Assembly: GCF_000400735.1 (NCBI RefSeq)
Contig: NZ_KE007368.1
Location: 170,906-234,905, forward strand
Length of the DNA stretch: 64,000 nt
Source of the DNA: Acinetobacter tandoii DSM 14970 = CIP 107469
Lineage (GTDB): Bacteria; Pseudomonadota; Gammaproteobacteria; Pseudomonadales; Moraxellaceae
Direction: 5' to 3'
The notes beneath the pieces were generated by a model. That model did not search any database, was not told the origin of the DNA, and saw only the letters and a program-made list of their open reading frames with translations. Of this stretch, positions 26,433 to 35,420 are shown one piece after another. Each line of letters opens with the position of its first letter. Position 1 is the first letter of the stretch. Made by a program: the position numbers and the translations under genes.

Positions 26433-28730
26433 ATGTCGAACATGCAACTGGATACCCTTAGACGTATTGTTCAAGAAATCAATGCGTCCACCAGTATGCA
26501 TGAATCACTCGACATTATGGTCAATCAGGTCGCTGAAGCGATGCATGTAGATGTCTGCTCGATCTACCTTTTAGATGAACGTAACCAACGTTACCTACTC
26601 ATGGCCTCTAAAGGTCTAAACCCAGAATCTGTTGGACATGTCTCCTTACATACAGGTGAAGGTTTGGTGGGTCTGGTGGGACAACGTGAAGAAATCGTCA
26701 ACTTAGATGATGCACCCAAGCATGAACGCTTTATGTACCTGCCAGAAACAGGGGAGGAAATTTATAATTCTTTCCTTGGTGTACCTGTCATGTACCGCCG
26801 CAAGGTGATGGGTGTCTTGGTGGTCCAAAATAAAGATAAACAAGATTTTAGTGAAGCCGCTGAATCCTTTCTTGTCACACTCTGTGCACAGCTTTCAGGC
26901 GTAATCGCACACGCACATGCTGTTGGCAATATTGATGTCTTCCGTAAACCAAGCAACCTGCCTGCTTATAAAACCTTCCAAGGGGTGTCTGGCTCAGGCG
27001 GAATTGCCTTAGGTCGTGCTGTCATTTTATATCCTCCTGCCGATTTATCGGCAGTACCTGACCGTGAAGCAGATGACATCAGCGAAGAATTGGCTTTACT
27101 AGATAGCGCACTCAAATCTGTTCGAGAAGAAATTCAATCGCTAGATGATAAAATGCAAGATGCCTTAATGGCAGAAGAACGTGCATTGTTTAGCGTATTC
27201 TTGCGCATGTTGGACGAAAATGCCCTTCCTGCTGAAATTAAATCAGAAATTCGTGACGGTAATTGGGCACAAGGTGCCGTCCGTATTGTCATTGAAAACC
27301 ATATTGCGCTATTTGCACAAATGGAAGATGACTATTTACGTGAACGCGTGGCAGACCTGAAAGATTTAGGTCGACGTATTTTGGCATTTTTACAAGAAGC
27401 TGATTCTAGCCACCGTGAACTGACAGATGAAAGCATCTTAATTGGTGAAGAAATCTCGACTGCTGCTTTGGTTGAATTGCCTGTCGACAAAATTGCAGCC
27501 ATCGTGACCAGCGAAGGGGCGATGAATTCACACATGGTTATTGTGGCACGTGCGCTGGGAATTCCAACCGTAGTTGGGGTGACTGAACTACCAATTAATA
27601 CCCTTGATGATGCTGAGATGATCGTCGATGCACATCAGGGTCGTGTATTTATTAATCCGCCACGTCGTTTACGTACCCGCTATAAAGAAATTCAAAAAGA
27701 AGAAGAGCAAATTGCCAAAGATCTCAAACAATATGAGACCAAAGATGCGATGACGCCTGATGGTATTGCTGTACCTCTTTATGTGAATACAGGTCTGATG
27801 ATTGATGTAGTGCGTGGTGTACAACGTGGTGCCAAAGGCGTAGGTTTATATCGCTCTGAAATTCCGTTTATGCTCCGTGACCGCTTCCCTGGGGAAGAGG
27901 AACAACGTGCCATCTACCGTCAGCAGCTCAGCCACTTTGCCAACAAACCTGTGGTGATGCGTACCCTCGATATTGGTGCGGATAAAGATTTACCTTACTT
28001 CTCGATTGAAGAAGAAAACTCTGCTTTGGGCTGGCGAGGTATCCGTTTTACCTTAGATCATCCCGAAATTTTTTCTTCACAAATTCGTGCCATGCTCAAA
28101 GCCAGCATTGGGCTAAATAATCTGCATATTTTATTGCCGATGGTGACCAGTGTCAGTGAGGTTGAGGAAGCCCTATACTTACTCGATCGTGACTGGCAAG
28201 CGGTGCAAGAAGAAGAACAGGTTAAAATCAATAAACCGAAAATCGGTATTATGGTCGAAGTCCCAAGTGTGCTTTTGCAAATTGAAGAGTTTGCGGAATT
28301 AGTGGATTTCTTTTCGGTGGGTTCGAATGACTTAACCCAATATTTATTGGCGGTTGACCGTAATAATCCTCGTGTTGCCAATGTCTACTCGCACTTTCAT
28401 CCTTCGATTTTAAGAGCTTTGACGCGTTTGGTTCAAGAGTGCCATAAATACGATAAGCCTATCAGTATTTGTGGTGAAATGGCTGGCGATCCGCTGTCTG
28501 CCGTCCTGCTCATGGCAATGGGCTTTAATACGCTATCGATGAGTTCAAGTAACATCTTACGTGTCCGCAAAGCGATTTGTCATGTTCCGATGTCGGATGC
28601 TCAAGAACAACTCGATCGTGTTTTAAAAATGAGTAATCCACTCATGGTGAAAAGCTGGATGGAATATTATTTCAAAACTCACGGTTTAGCCGATATGGTG
28701 AAATCGAGTACCCGTATTGTAGGTGCCTAA
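26433..28730 (+). CDS. ptsP: Phosphoenolpyruvate-protein phosphotransferase PtsP (enzyme I-Ntr)
   Basis: 765 residues from ATG 26433, with GGGAG 9 bp upstream. Nitrogen-related PTS enzyme I. A GAF sensory domain spans about residues 5-165, then the PEP-utiliser N-domain, the phosphohistidine swivelling domain with active His367 in EGAMNSHMVIVARALGIP, and the C-terminal PEP-binding TIM barrel (GVGLYRSEIPFM, RTLDIGADKDLPYF, FFSVGSNDLTQYLL, ICGEMAGDP). It passes phosphate from PEP to NPr. The gene tail meets the convergent small gene at 28727. Confidence 0.95.
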   Translation: MSNMQLDTLRRIVQEINASTSMHESLDIMVNQVAEAMHVDVCSIYLLDERNQRYLLMASKGLNPESVGHVSLHTGEGLVGLVGQREEIVNLDDAPKHERFMYLPETGEEIYNSFLGVPVMYRRKVMGVLVVQNKDKQDFSEAAESFLVTLCAQLSGVIAHAHAVGNIDVFRKPSNLPAYKTFQGVSGSGGIALGRAVILYPPADLSAVPDREADDISEELALLDSALKSVREEIQSLDDKMQDALMAEERALFSVFLRMLDENALPAEIKSEIRDGNWAQGAVRIVIENHIALFAQMEDDYLRERVADLKDLGRRILAFLQEADSSHRELTDESILIGEEISTAALVELPVDKIAAIVTSEGAMNSHMVIVARALGIPTVVGVTELPINTLDDAEMIVDAHQGRVFINPPRRLRTRYKEIQKEEEQIAKDLKQYETKDAMTPDGIAVPLYVNTGLMIDVVRGVQRGAKGVGLYRSEIPFMLRDRFPGEEEQRAIYRQQLSHFANKPVVMRTLDIGADKDLPYFSIEEENSALGWRGIRFTLDHPEIFSSQIRAMLKASIGLNNLHILLPMVTSVSEVEEALYLLDRDWQAVQEEEQVKINKPKIGIMVEVPSVLLQIEEFAELVDFFSVGSNDLTQYLLAVDRNNPRVANVYSHFHPSILRALTRLVQECHKYDKPISICGEMAGDPLSAVLLMAMGFNTLSMSSSNILRVRKAICHVPMSDAQEQLDRVLKMSNPLMVKSWMEYYFKTHGLADMVKSSTRIVGA

Positions 28731-28927
28731 TACACCAATCCTGCCGTAAAGAGTGGCAATAAAAAAGGGCGATAATCTTCAGAATATCGCCCTTGCTTAT
28801 GTTTGCTATAACCTCGTTTTGCATTTTTCTTTCGATCTACAAAAACGTGGCTTTTGTTGACTTCATGCATGTGTTTTGCCACAAAGTTATGTATGACAAG
28901 TTCTGCTTGTCGTTTCTGTTTGGCCAT
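28727..28927 (-). CDS. Small basic protein of unknown function
   Basis: 66 residues from ATG 28927, with a GGTG-type ribosome site; the frame extends to 28987. Composition is rich in Lys, Arg and His: AKQKRQAELVIHNFVAKHM and RKKNAKRGYSKHKQGRYSEDYRPF. It resembles a small conserved protein seen in many Acinetobacter and pseudomonads, without known function. Its stop codon overlaps the ptsP stop by three bases in convergent orientation. An RNA- or ribosome-associated role fits the charge but is a guess. Confidence 0.7.
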   Translation of the reverse strand: MAKQKRQAELVIHNFVAKHMHEVNKSHVFVDRKKNAKRGYSKHKQGRYSEDYRPFLLPLFTAGLVY

Positions 28928-29177
28928 TTTTTCACCTTTTGAATACAGACTTTCAATTTTCCTGCATTTATAGCAGGAAAAGATCATACGCTTTTCTGAC
29001 TATTTTACAAGCGGATTTAGGTGAGAATAGACGCCTTTCCTAGCGTTCCACACCCATAACCTCAATAGAAATAATCTCATTAAAATTTCGCCTAAGCATC
29101 TGAATGTGCAGATAGCTATGTCGGCCATGCTGGCTTAAAGTTATAATAGAAATCATTTCATAGATTGGTATCGCCAA

Positions 29178-29618
29178 ATGTCAAATCAAGAGGAGTTATT
29201 AAAGCTCGATAATCAACTTTGTTTTGCTTTATATTCAACTCATCTTGCGCTGAATCAGTACTATCGAAAATTATTACAACCTCATGGCATCACCTACCCA
29301 CAATATTTGGTGATGCTGATTTTATGGGAGCAAGATCAACTGACTGTTTCAGAAATTGGACAGCGGATTTTTTTAGAATCTTCTACCCTTACCCCTTTAT
29401 TAAAACGGCTAGAAAGTTTGGGTTTTATTGAACGTAAACGCTCGGTTGAAGATGAACGACGTGTCCTAATTTATCTAACAGCTGAAGGACGTGCTTTAAA
29501 ACAAGCCGTCATGCCTATTCCTGAACAGATTCTGGCAGCCATTCAATGTGCACCCGACCAAGTGAGTCAGTTACGTGATGAACTCAACCACTTACGTGCT
29601 CAATTGAAAGAACAATAA
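29178..29618 (+). CDS. MarR/OhrR family regulator
   Basis: 146 residues with a winged HTH. LDNQLCFALYSTHLALNQYYRKLL places a reactive-type cysteine at residue 15, the position of the peroxide-sensing Cys of OhrR. GITYPQYLVMLILWEQD, LFLESSTLTPLLKRLE-type recognition helix and the DERRV wing are also OhrR-like. OhrR normally represses the organic hydroperoxide reductase ohr by binding next to it, but no ohr gene is adjacent here. Peroxide sensing is inferred from the cysteine. Confidence 0.87.
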   Translation: MSNQEELLKLDNQLCFALYSTHLALNQYYRKLLQPHGITYPQYLVMLILWEQDQLTVSEIGQRIFLESSTLTPLLKRLESLGFIERKRSVEDERRVLIYLTAEGRALKQAVMPIPEQILAAIQCAPDQVSQLRDELNHLRAQLKEQ

Positions 29619-29987
29619 TACAGAAAATGGATCAAATTCAGATTGAAATACAATCGCTGTACATTTTAAAATCAATCTAGCACATACGTTTATCTACACC
29701 CTCTGACAAACTTTTCGGCTTTAAAAATACTGAAAATTCGTCAATCTATTCATCAACCCTGTCGTTGGGTCATTCAGCTTGGATACCACCTTAATCACCC
29801 AACGTTCTAAGGAAAAAACAGACAGGATAAAGGCCTCATCCAATCAATAAAAAGAATGAGCGTTAAAGCTATTTAATCCTTTAAGCAGGTATCAACAAGA
29901 ACAATAGATTAACAATCTTTTTTATCCAATGCTTTGGCTTAATCCGTGCAATATCAATCTGAAGAAAGCAACTGTAAAAGGATGATA
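29619..29987. other. Intergenic region, 369 bp
   Basis: Upstream region of the CurA-like reductase. GTTGGGT (29764-29770) can pair with ACCCAAC (29797-29803) across a 26-nt loop. Several short AT-rich blocks could hold promoters. No terminator with a T-run and no small RNA-like feature is visible. Confidence 0.5.
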
Positions 29988-30977
29988 ATGATGAGGAATC
30001 AAGCATTTAGGTTGTTCAAATATCCACAAGGAAAACTGAGTATGGATATATTTGATATGGTTCCCTTGTCTTTGCCAAATTTAACTGTGGGTGAGTTTTT
30101 GGTTAGGCAGACGCATATCTGCTTAGACCCTGTCATGCCTTATTGGTTACAACAAAGACATTACAATTCATTTACCTCTACGCAATATAGCGAAAGTCTT
30201 CAATCTTATGGCGTAGGTGAGGTCATTGAGTCCTTAAATCCTCAATTTCCTGTAGGAGCTCAGGTGGTGGGAATTACAGGCTGGCATGAATATGTTTTGG
30301 GCCATTCTGAAATGTATATTGTCGATTCTAGCCTACCTGCTGAAGCCATCCTTGCTCTCTTCTATTTTACTGGGCTTACGGCCTATATTGGGTTAATCAA
30401 GCTTGCTCAACCGAAAGCAGGAGAAACGCTCTTGATTGCCAATGCAGCAAGCACATTAGGCGCATTACTCGGTCAACTCGCAAAAGCCAAAGGGCTGAGA
30501 GTTATTGGCTGTTCAGACTCCAATAAGAAATGCCAGCACTTGGTGAATCAATTGGGCTTTGATGCAGCCATTCATGTGAATAACTCACATTCTGCAACGC
30601 AATTAAGCAGTGCAACCCCAAACGGTATAGACATCTTTTTTGATAACAAAGATGAACCGCTGCAAAAGCTGGTTTATCCGCAGATGAATCCTTTCGGGCG
30701 TGTCATCGTATTAGATAAGCAATTAACACATCATCAAATTTCTCACCCTGCACTCTCTTGCAAGCAAATTCAGCATCGCTACCTAAGCATACACGGCACC
30801 ATGCTAAGTCCTTATTTAGAGTTTATGAATGAATCAAATCGAGTGATGGCAGAATATTTAACGCAAGGGAAAATTACGTATCAGGTGCATCTGATTGAAG
30901 GCTTTAGCCATTTACCCGAAGCATTAATTCAATACTTCAATGAAGAGGCAATGAGTACCTTGATTGTGAAGTTTTAG
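29988..30977 (+). CDS. CurA/PTGR1-like NADP-dependent oxidoreductase (MDR superfamily)
   Basis: 329 residues from ATG 29988 (AAGGA 5 bp upstream; ATGs at 29982 and 29991 are close alternatives). Medium-chain dehydrogenase of the zinc-free alkenal/curcumin reductase type: VGEFLVRQTHICLDPVMPYWL resembles the SLDPYMR region, then FYFTGLTAYIGLIKLAQPKAGETLLIANAASTLGALLGQLAK is the Rossmann entry. The usual coenzyme glycine motif GAAGAVGS reads NAASTLGA, so binding may be altered. It would reduce double bonds of enones or aldehydes. There is a single-gene layout. Confidence 0.8.
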   Translation: MMRNQAFRLFKYPQGKLSMDIFDMVPLSLPNLTVGEFLVRQTHICLDPVMPYWLQQRHYNSFTSTQYSESLQSYGVGEVIESLNPQFPVGAQVVGITGWHEYVLGHSEMYIVDSSLPAEAILALFYFTGLTAYIGLIKLAQPKAGETLLIANAASTLGALLGQLAKAKGLRVIGCSDSNKKCQHLVNQLGFDAAIHVNNSHSATQLSSATPNGIDIFFDNKDEPLQKLVYPQMNPFGRVIVLDKQLTHHQISHPALSCKQIQHRYLSIHGTMLSPYLEFMNESNRVMAEYLTQGKITYQVHLIEGFSHLPEALIQYFNEEAMSTLIVKF

Positions 30978-31043
30978 CTCTACAAGAATTTAATTTACTT
31001 CAGATTTAATAGGCTTAGTTGCTTAAAAAGATGGTGATATAGC

Positions 31044-31073
31044 AAATAAAAAAAGCCCAACATCCTGTCGGGC
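31044..31073 (-). terminator. Terminator of small RNA copy B with a CsrA-type loop
   Basis: On the minus strand GCCCGAC-AGGAT-GTTGGGC (31055-31073) is followed by TTTTTTTATTT. The loop carries AGGAT. On the plus strand the same hairpin is followed by five T residues and could end the CurA-like gene. Confidence 0.92.
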
Positions 31074-31178
31074 TTTTTCCATATTCGTTGCTCGGTATAA
31101 CTTCCTGTTGCACCAAAACGATCCTTGCTTTAGAACATTTCAATCCGTGAATGTTCTGGAACATCCTGTTCCTGAATG
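31044..31178 (-). ncRNA. Probable CsrA/RsmA-sequestering small RNA (Rsm/CsrB class), copy B
   Basis: Seven GGA motifs in about 135 nt on the minus strand (plus-strand TCC at 31063, 31078, 31103, 31122, 31144, 31164 and 31170). Clear hairpins present them: GGAAC-AGGAT-GTTCC (31158-31172), GAACATT/AATGTTC (31133-31156) with CACGGAT in the loop, AAC-AGGAA-GTT (31099-31109) inside an outer GGT/ACC pair, and the terminator itself with ACAGGATGT. A strong T-run ends the RNA at about 31044. The upstream GacA-type box and -10 are arranged exactly as for copy A. It lies between convergent genes, and no ORF fits. Confidence 0.85.
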
Positions 31179-31184
31179 AAATGC

Positions 31185-31190
31185 ATGATA
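31185..31190 (-). promoter_or_regulatory. -10 element of small RNA copy B
   Basis: TATCAT on the minus strand, 44 nt after the GacA-type box, the same spacing as in copy A. The -35 position reads TAGGCA, a poor match. The predicted start is near 31178. Confidence 0.6.
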
Positions 31191-31234
31191 GGTGATTTCA
31201 AAAAGGTTGCCTATACGCAAAATCCTTCATTGTT

Positions 31235-31252
31235 TGTACGCTATGGCTTACA
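31235..31252 (-). promoter_or_regulatory. GacA/UvrY-type activator box upstream of small RNA copy B
   Basis: Plus strand TGTACGCTATGGCTTACA, a near-palindrome that fits TGTAAG-N2-AT-N2-CTTACA with one mismatch. The half-sites TGTACG and CTTACA are identical to those of the box at 9149-9166. It lies 50 bp downstream of the stop codon of the AidB-like gene. Confidence 0.82.
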
Positions 31253-31302
31253 TTTTTGCTTAAAAAATAAACCAAATAACAATTATGCCCAATTCCAACT
31301 TT

Positions 31303-32955
31303 TTAAAGAGCCAACACGCGCTCCAAAATTCTATTAACATCAGATGGTTGTATTTCAAGCATCCCCACCACACGCCCATGAAATGCCTGATAACGAGATT
31401 GAATAAATGCTTCTGCAATAAATGCTGGGGCATACTGTTGCAATAAACTGGCTTGTGCCAAGATGACCAATCGACTAACCAAACTACGAGCCATAAATTG
31501 CAGTTGTTCAGGCGTTTGCTGGAATAACTGTAGCAATTGTTGCAGTTCTGTTTTTAATAATGGCTGCTGATGGCTTGCATCCGCGAAAGACTGCAACAAC
31601 ACCTGCATGGATTCTGGTTCACGTTGAATCGCCCGCAATACATCTAAACACATGACATTGCCTGAACCTTCCCAAATGGTATTTACAGGCGCTTCTTTAA
31701 AAATTCGCGCCATAATTCCTGCATCGACGTAACCATTGCCACCAAAAACCTCCATCATTTCACCAGAGAGTTCCACCGCACGTTTGCAAATCCAGAACTT
31801 GGCAGCAGGTGTCATTATTCTTTTCCATGCCACCGATAAAGCATTATCCTGTTCATAACAATGTGCCAAATGGAAACTGAGTTGTACTGCGGCTTCTGTT
31901 TCCAAAGCTACATCGACTAAAACGGCTTGCATCAACGGTTGTTCAGACAAATGTTTTCCAAAAGCCTTACGCTGTCGGGTATAAGCAAGGCATTGCACCA
32001 AAGCTTGTCGCAACATAGCACTACTGCCTACCGAACAAGTGAGTCGGGTGTAATTTGCCATTTCAATAATGGTGGGAATACCACGCCCCACCTCACCAAC
32101 CATAATGCCCCACGCCTCTTTAAACTCAACCTCAGAACTAGAATTACTACGGTTCCCAACTTTGTTTTTTAAACGCTGTACCTGTATGGCATTTTTACTG
32201 CCATCTTCTAGCCAACGCGGTACAAAGAAACATGCCAAACCATCTTGTTCAGTTTGTGCCACCACCAAATGAGCATCACACATCGGTGCAGAGAAAAACC
32301 ATTTATGACCAGTCAGCAAATAAGCATGTCCTCGTCCCGCGATAGCAACAGGTTTTGCTAGGGTTTGATTGGCTCGTACATCTGAACCACCCTGCTTTTC
32401 AGTCATGCCCATACCCAGCCAAATTGATTTTTTCTGACTAATTGGTACATCACACTCATCGTATTCGGTTGATAATAACTGAGTGCCAATTTTTTCCCAC
32501 AGTTCAGGCTCACGTTGCAGTAATGGAATACTGCCGAGCGTCATCGCGGTAGGACACAAGCTGCCACATTCGACTTGTCCACTCAGATAAAAACGTGCCG
32601 CCCAATCCACCCATGCCGCTTTAGGTTGCTGGACTAAAAATGGATGAGCATGTAGTGCATAGTTGCGATTTAATGCCATCCATCGATGCCATGCGGGATG
32701 AAACTCAATAAAGTCTTTACGACGTCCACGTGCGTCAAAGGCATGTAAAATGGGGGGATGCTGATTAGCTTGATCGGCATATTGATAATATTCTGCCGAG
32801 CCAGCGACTTGTCCCAACTCTGCCAAAGCGGCCTGATCCTGACTGCCATACCGAGTCAATATTTCTTGTAGAACCTGATCGGTGCTAAATAGGTTATAGT
32901 CCTGTTTTTCATCAAATTGGTTGCTGATTTGATGGGTCGTCCATGTATTGATCAT
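31303..32955 (-). CDS. Acyl-CoA dehydrogenase family flavoprotein, AidB-like
   Basis: 550 residues, long for an acyl-CoA dehydrogenase and typical of AidB. An N-terminal extension (HQISNQFDEKQDYNLFSTD) precedes the FAD core. GMGMTEKQGGSDVRANQT, LTGHKWFFSAPMCDAHLVVAQT, NKVGNRSNSSSEVEF and EVFGGNGYVDAGIMARIFKEAPVNTIWEGSGNVMCLD match the AidB pattern. In E. coli AidB binds DNA and is induced by alkylation damage; enzymatic activity is weak. It is divergent from a TetR gene with 79 bp between the starts, a common regulator-target layout. Confidence 0.88.
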   Translation of the reverse strand: MINTWTTHQISNQFDEKQDYNLFSTDQVLQEILTRYGSQDQAALAELGQVAGSAEYYQYADQANQHPPILHAFDARGRRKDFIEFHPAWHRWMALNRNYALHAHPFLVQQPKAAWVDWAARFYLSGQVECGSLCPTAMTLGSIPLLQREPELWEKIGTQLLSTEYDECDVPISQKKSIWLGMGMTEKQGGSDVRANQTLAKPVAIAGRGHAYLLTGHKWFFSAPMCDAHLVVAQTEQDGLACFFVPRWLEDGSKNAIQVQRLKNKVGNRSNSSSEVEFKEAWGIMVGEVGRGIPTIIEMANYTRLTCSVGSSAMLRQALVQCLAYTRQRKAFGKHLSEQPLMQAVLVDVALETEAAVQLSFHLAHCYEQDNALSVAWKRIMTPAAKFWICKRAVELSGEMMEVFGGNGYVDAGIMARIFKEAPVNTIWEGSGNVMCLDVLRAIQREPESMQVLLQSFADASHQQPLLKTELQQLLQLFQQTPEQLQFMARSLVSRLVILAQASLLQQYAPAFIAEAFIQSRYQAFHGRVVGMLEIQPSDVNRILERVLAL

Positions 32956-33034
32956 TTCAACTTTGCTCTTGTTCTAGTTCGCTTTTCATTTCAGTATAGA
33001 GAAAAATTCATCTTGATATGTTCAGCTTTGTGCC

Positions 33035-33637
33035 ATGAAAAATCCTGAAGTCCAAGTGCGCCGTAGACCGCGCCAATCCAGAGCCAAGCTCACGCAAGAA
33101 GCTTTGCAAGAAAGTTTTGTTCGGCTTTTACATGAGCATCATGCGCATGAAATCACCATTCGTGAAATTACGGATATGGCTGGTGTTGGTTTAGGCACCT
33201 TTTATGAGTACTTTTCCAAGAAAGAAGATTTGATTGCATTGACTATTCATCAACATGTGAAAGGTAATGCAGAACAACTAAAAAGTTATGCACAAAGTCT
33301 GATGGAGTTATCCACAAAATTAAGTTTTACAGACTATTTACAGCAGATTATCCACTTTCAGCTTGAACAGATTCAGGCTCGGCAGTTTCTTTGGGCACAG
33401 GCTTTTTTGCTCGAACGGCAGATTTCGAACATTGAAAGTTATCGTAAAAGTTATGCCATGATGGTGCAGATGTGGTACAGCATCCTTCAGCCTTATATTG
33501 AGGATGAAGCTCAACTCAAGGGCATCAGTTTAAATGTGCAACGAGTGTGTTATGGCTTTGTGTCGCAGAGCTTGTTGGTCGAGCCAGAGTTTGTGGAGTG
33601 GGATCAACTCGAAAAGGATATTCGCCAAAGTTTGTAG
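33035..33637 (+). CDS. TetR/AcrR family regulator
   Basis: 200 residues. The N-terminal HTH (RRPRQSRAKLTQEALQESF ... HEITIREITDMAGVGLGTFYEYFSKKEDLIALTI) is canonical TetR. The helical ligand-binding C-terminal domain does not identify the effector. It is divergent from the AidB-like gene, which it probably controls (inference from layout). Confidence 0.91.
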   Translation: MKNPEVQVRRRPRQSRAKLTQEALQESFVRLLHEHHAHEITIREITDMAGVGLGTFYEYFSKKEDLIALTIHQHVKGNAEQLKSYAQSLMELSTKLSFTDYLQQIIHFQLEQIQARQFLWAQAFLLERQISNIESYRKSYAMMVQMWYSILQPYIEDEAQLKGISLNVQRVCYGFVSQSLLVEPEFVEWDQLEKDIRQSL

Positions 33638-33938
33638 AAGCTTAATTTTTAATAAAAAAATTTTATACGCGAAGTAACCATCTTCGATTGGCAAAATAAA
33701 ACTGTACTACTTTCAAAAAATTCGACTTGTTTCAAATTCGGATTTCTGTGTATTATTTAACAATAAATTAAAAACTAAATATTTGATATTTAAATAAAAA
33801 TAAATTTAACTTTACATCATATCTATGATATTAAATAGTGGAAATTTCTAAAACTGTTTTTGATAAAAACAGGCTAATTCTATATGTTTTATGATAGTAA
33901 CCTTGAGCTACATAGATATTTATAAATTGATCGTAAAA
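33638..33938. other. AT-rich intergenic region, 301 bp
   Basis: Very AT-rich spacer (for example 33770-33830) before the LysE-type exporter. It marks the left border of a segment with lower GC than its neighbours. No terminator, repeat or clear promoter stands out. Confidence 0.5.
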
Positions 33939-34547
33939 ATGTCATTAGCAATAATTTTAAGCATGTTCGTGTTCTCTCTAAGTATGTCTATTTCACCTGG
34001 TCCTGTGAATATAACAATACTGTCAACGAGTTTAAATCATGGTTTTATTAAAACATTTCCTTTTATATCAGGAGCAACTATTGGATTCGTATTGCTTTTA
34101 ATATCCGTAGGATTCGGATTTTCTAAAATTATAAATACTTATCCTATCATCTTTAGTTTATTAGAGTTTTTAGGCGCTTTTTTTATTATTTATATAGGCT
34201 ATAAAATACTATCATCTAAACCAGAAATTGAAGTCAATCATAATAGCTCTATACCCAATTTCATCGATGGATTCTTATTGCAGTGGTTAAATCCTAAAGC
34301 ATGGATTGCATGTGCTTCAGGTACTGCTTTATTTTCAGCACAGAATACTAACACTCCGCTTATAGTATTTATCTGTATTTACTTTCTAATTTGTTATTTA
34401 TCTTTAGCTATATGGGGAGCTTTAGGTGAAAAACTATCTATTGCATTGAGTAATAGTAAGCGTATTTTATTGTTCAACAGATTGATGGGCTTTTCTTTAA
34501 TCTTCATTTCTATATATATGATATTTAATATTTTCACTGTTAAATGA
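33939..34547 (+). CDS. LysE/RhtB family amino-acid exporter (AT-rich segment)
   Basis: 202 residues from ATG 33939; ATG 33891 is possible but adds a non-family extension. There are six hydrophobic segments. The family motif reads SMSISPGPVNITILSTSL, and the second conserved stretch is LLQWLNPKAWIACASGTALF, close to LysE-type transporters. AT-rich codons distinguish it from the LysE gene at 5993. The gene ends inside the 3' end of the convergent LysR gene (51 bp overlap). A LysR-exporter pair is a familiar arrangement, which suggests the regulator controls the exporter. Confidence 0.86.
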   Translation: MSLAIILSMFVFSLSMSISPGPVNITILSTSLNHGFIKTFPFISGATIGFVLLLISVGFGFSKIINTYPIIFSLLEFLGAFFIIYIGYKILSSKPEIEVNHNSSIPNFIDGFLLQWLNPKAWIACASGTALFSAQNTNTPLIVFICIYFLICYLSLAIWGALGEKLSIALSNSKRILLFNRLMGFSLIFISIYMIFNIFTVK

Positions 34548-35420
34548 GCTATAAATTTTATTAATTAACGAATAGGCAATACTATTGATGGGTAAATTGG
34601 CTGGCCAAATTGCATATACGTTTAAAGGTTGTAGTTCCCATTGAGGTAAAACTTTTACAATATCCCCCTTAACAATGTCATTTTGAATTAAATAATCAGG
34701 AGGAGCAGCCAAACCAGCATCAAGTTTTGCTAGCTGATAAGAAGCTTCCACATTATTTACACAAATATTTGGATTATATGAAATTTTTATTTCTTCACCA
34801 TTCTCGTTGTTTTTCAATATTCTTGAATGTGGGCGCATACTTAGACCAATCCATTTCATTGCTTCTAAGTCATATGGTATTTTCGGTTCACCGTAGATCT
34901 TAAGAAAGTTTTTAGTTGCAACAATACTTCTTGGTAAATCAAATAAATACTTAGCTTTTAGAGAGCTATCCAAAGGCTCTCCTATTCTAAAAGCTACATC
35001 TATATTTTCAAAAACAATGTCATTTTTTTCATCATCACAAGTAATATTTAAAATTAAATCAGGAAAATCCTTTATAAAATCAGTAATATGATTCATAAAT
35101 TCCCCATGAATAAAAATAGCAGGAATTGAGATGTTTAATTTTTTATTTCCGATGATTGAGCTTTTTCTTAAATCGTTAATACCTTGCTCATAAGTTTCTA
35201 ATATAAATTTAGCGGTTTCTAAAAGCTTTTCTCCATCATGAGTGAGAGTTATTTTTCTAGTATTCCTATAGAATAAAGCACACCCCAAATTTTTTTCTAA
35301 TTTTGTAAGGTGTTGACTAGCGGTTGCACTAGATAAGCCTATCGCTTTAGCTCCTTTGCTAATAGAGCCTATTTCAGCAATTTTTGCAAAAACTATTAAA
35401 TATCTAATATCTTCAATCAT
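34497..35420 (-). CDS. LysR family regulator (AT-rich segment)
   Basis: 307 residues. The N-terminal winged HTH (YLIVFAKIAEIGSISKGAKAIGLSSATASQHLTKLEKNLGCALFYRNTRKITLTHDGE) and effector domain (VDVAFRIGEP-type stretch VFENIDVAFRIGEPLDSSLK) place it in the CrgA/AaeR-like subgroup. It has the same AT-rich composition as the exporter with which it converges and overlaps by 51 bp. The pair looks like a small acquired unit. Confidence 0.89.
   Translation of the reverse strand: MIEDIRYLIVFAKIAEIGSISKGAKAIGLSSATASQHLTKLEKNLGCALFYRNTRKITLTHDGEKLLETAKFILETYEQGINDLRKSSIIGNKKLNISIPAIFIHGEFMNHITDFIKDFPDLILNITCDDEKNDIVFENIDVAFRIGEPLDSSLKAKYLFDLPRSIVATKNFLKIYGEPKIPYDLEAMKWIGLSMRPHSRILKNNENGEEIKISYNPNICVNNVEASYQLAKLDAGLAAPPDYLIQNDIVKGDIVKVLPQWELQPLNVYAIWPANLPINSIAYSLINKIYSSFNSENIKYHIYRNED

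Noticed and set aside
29764..29803. GTTGGGT/ACCCAAC pairing as a third copy of the three-hairpin repeat
   Set aside because: The flanking GGCGAC and TTACTTTT hairpins are missing; a 7-bp match alone is not enough.
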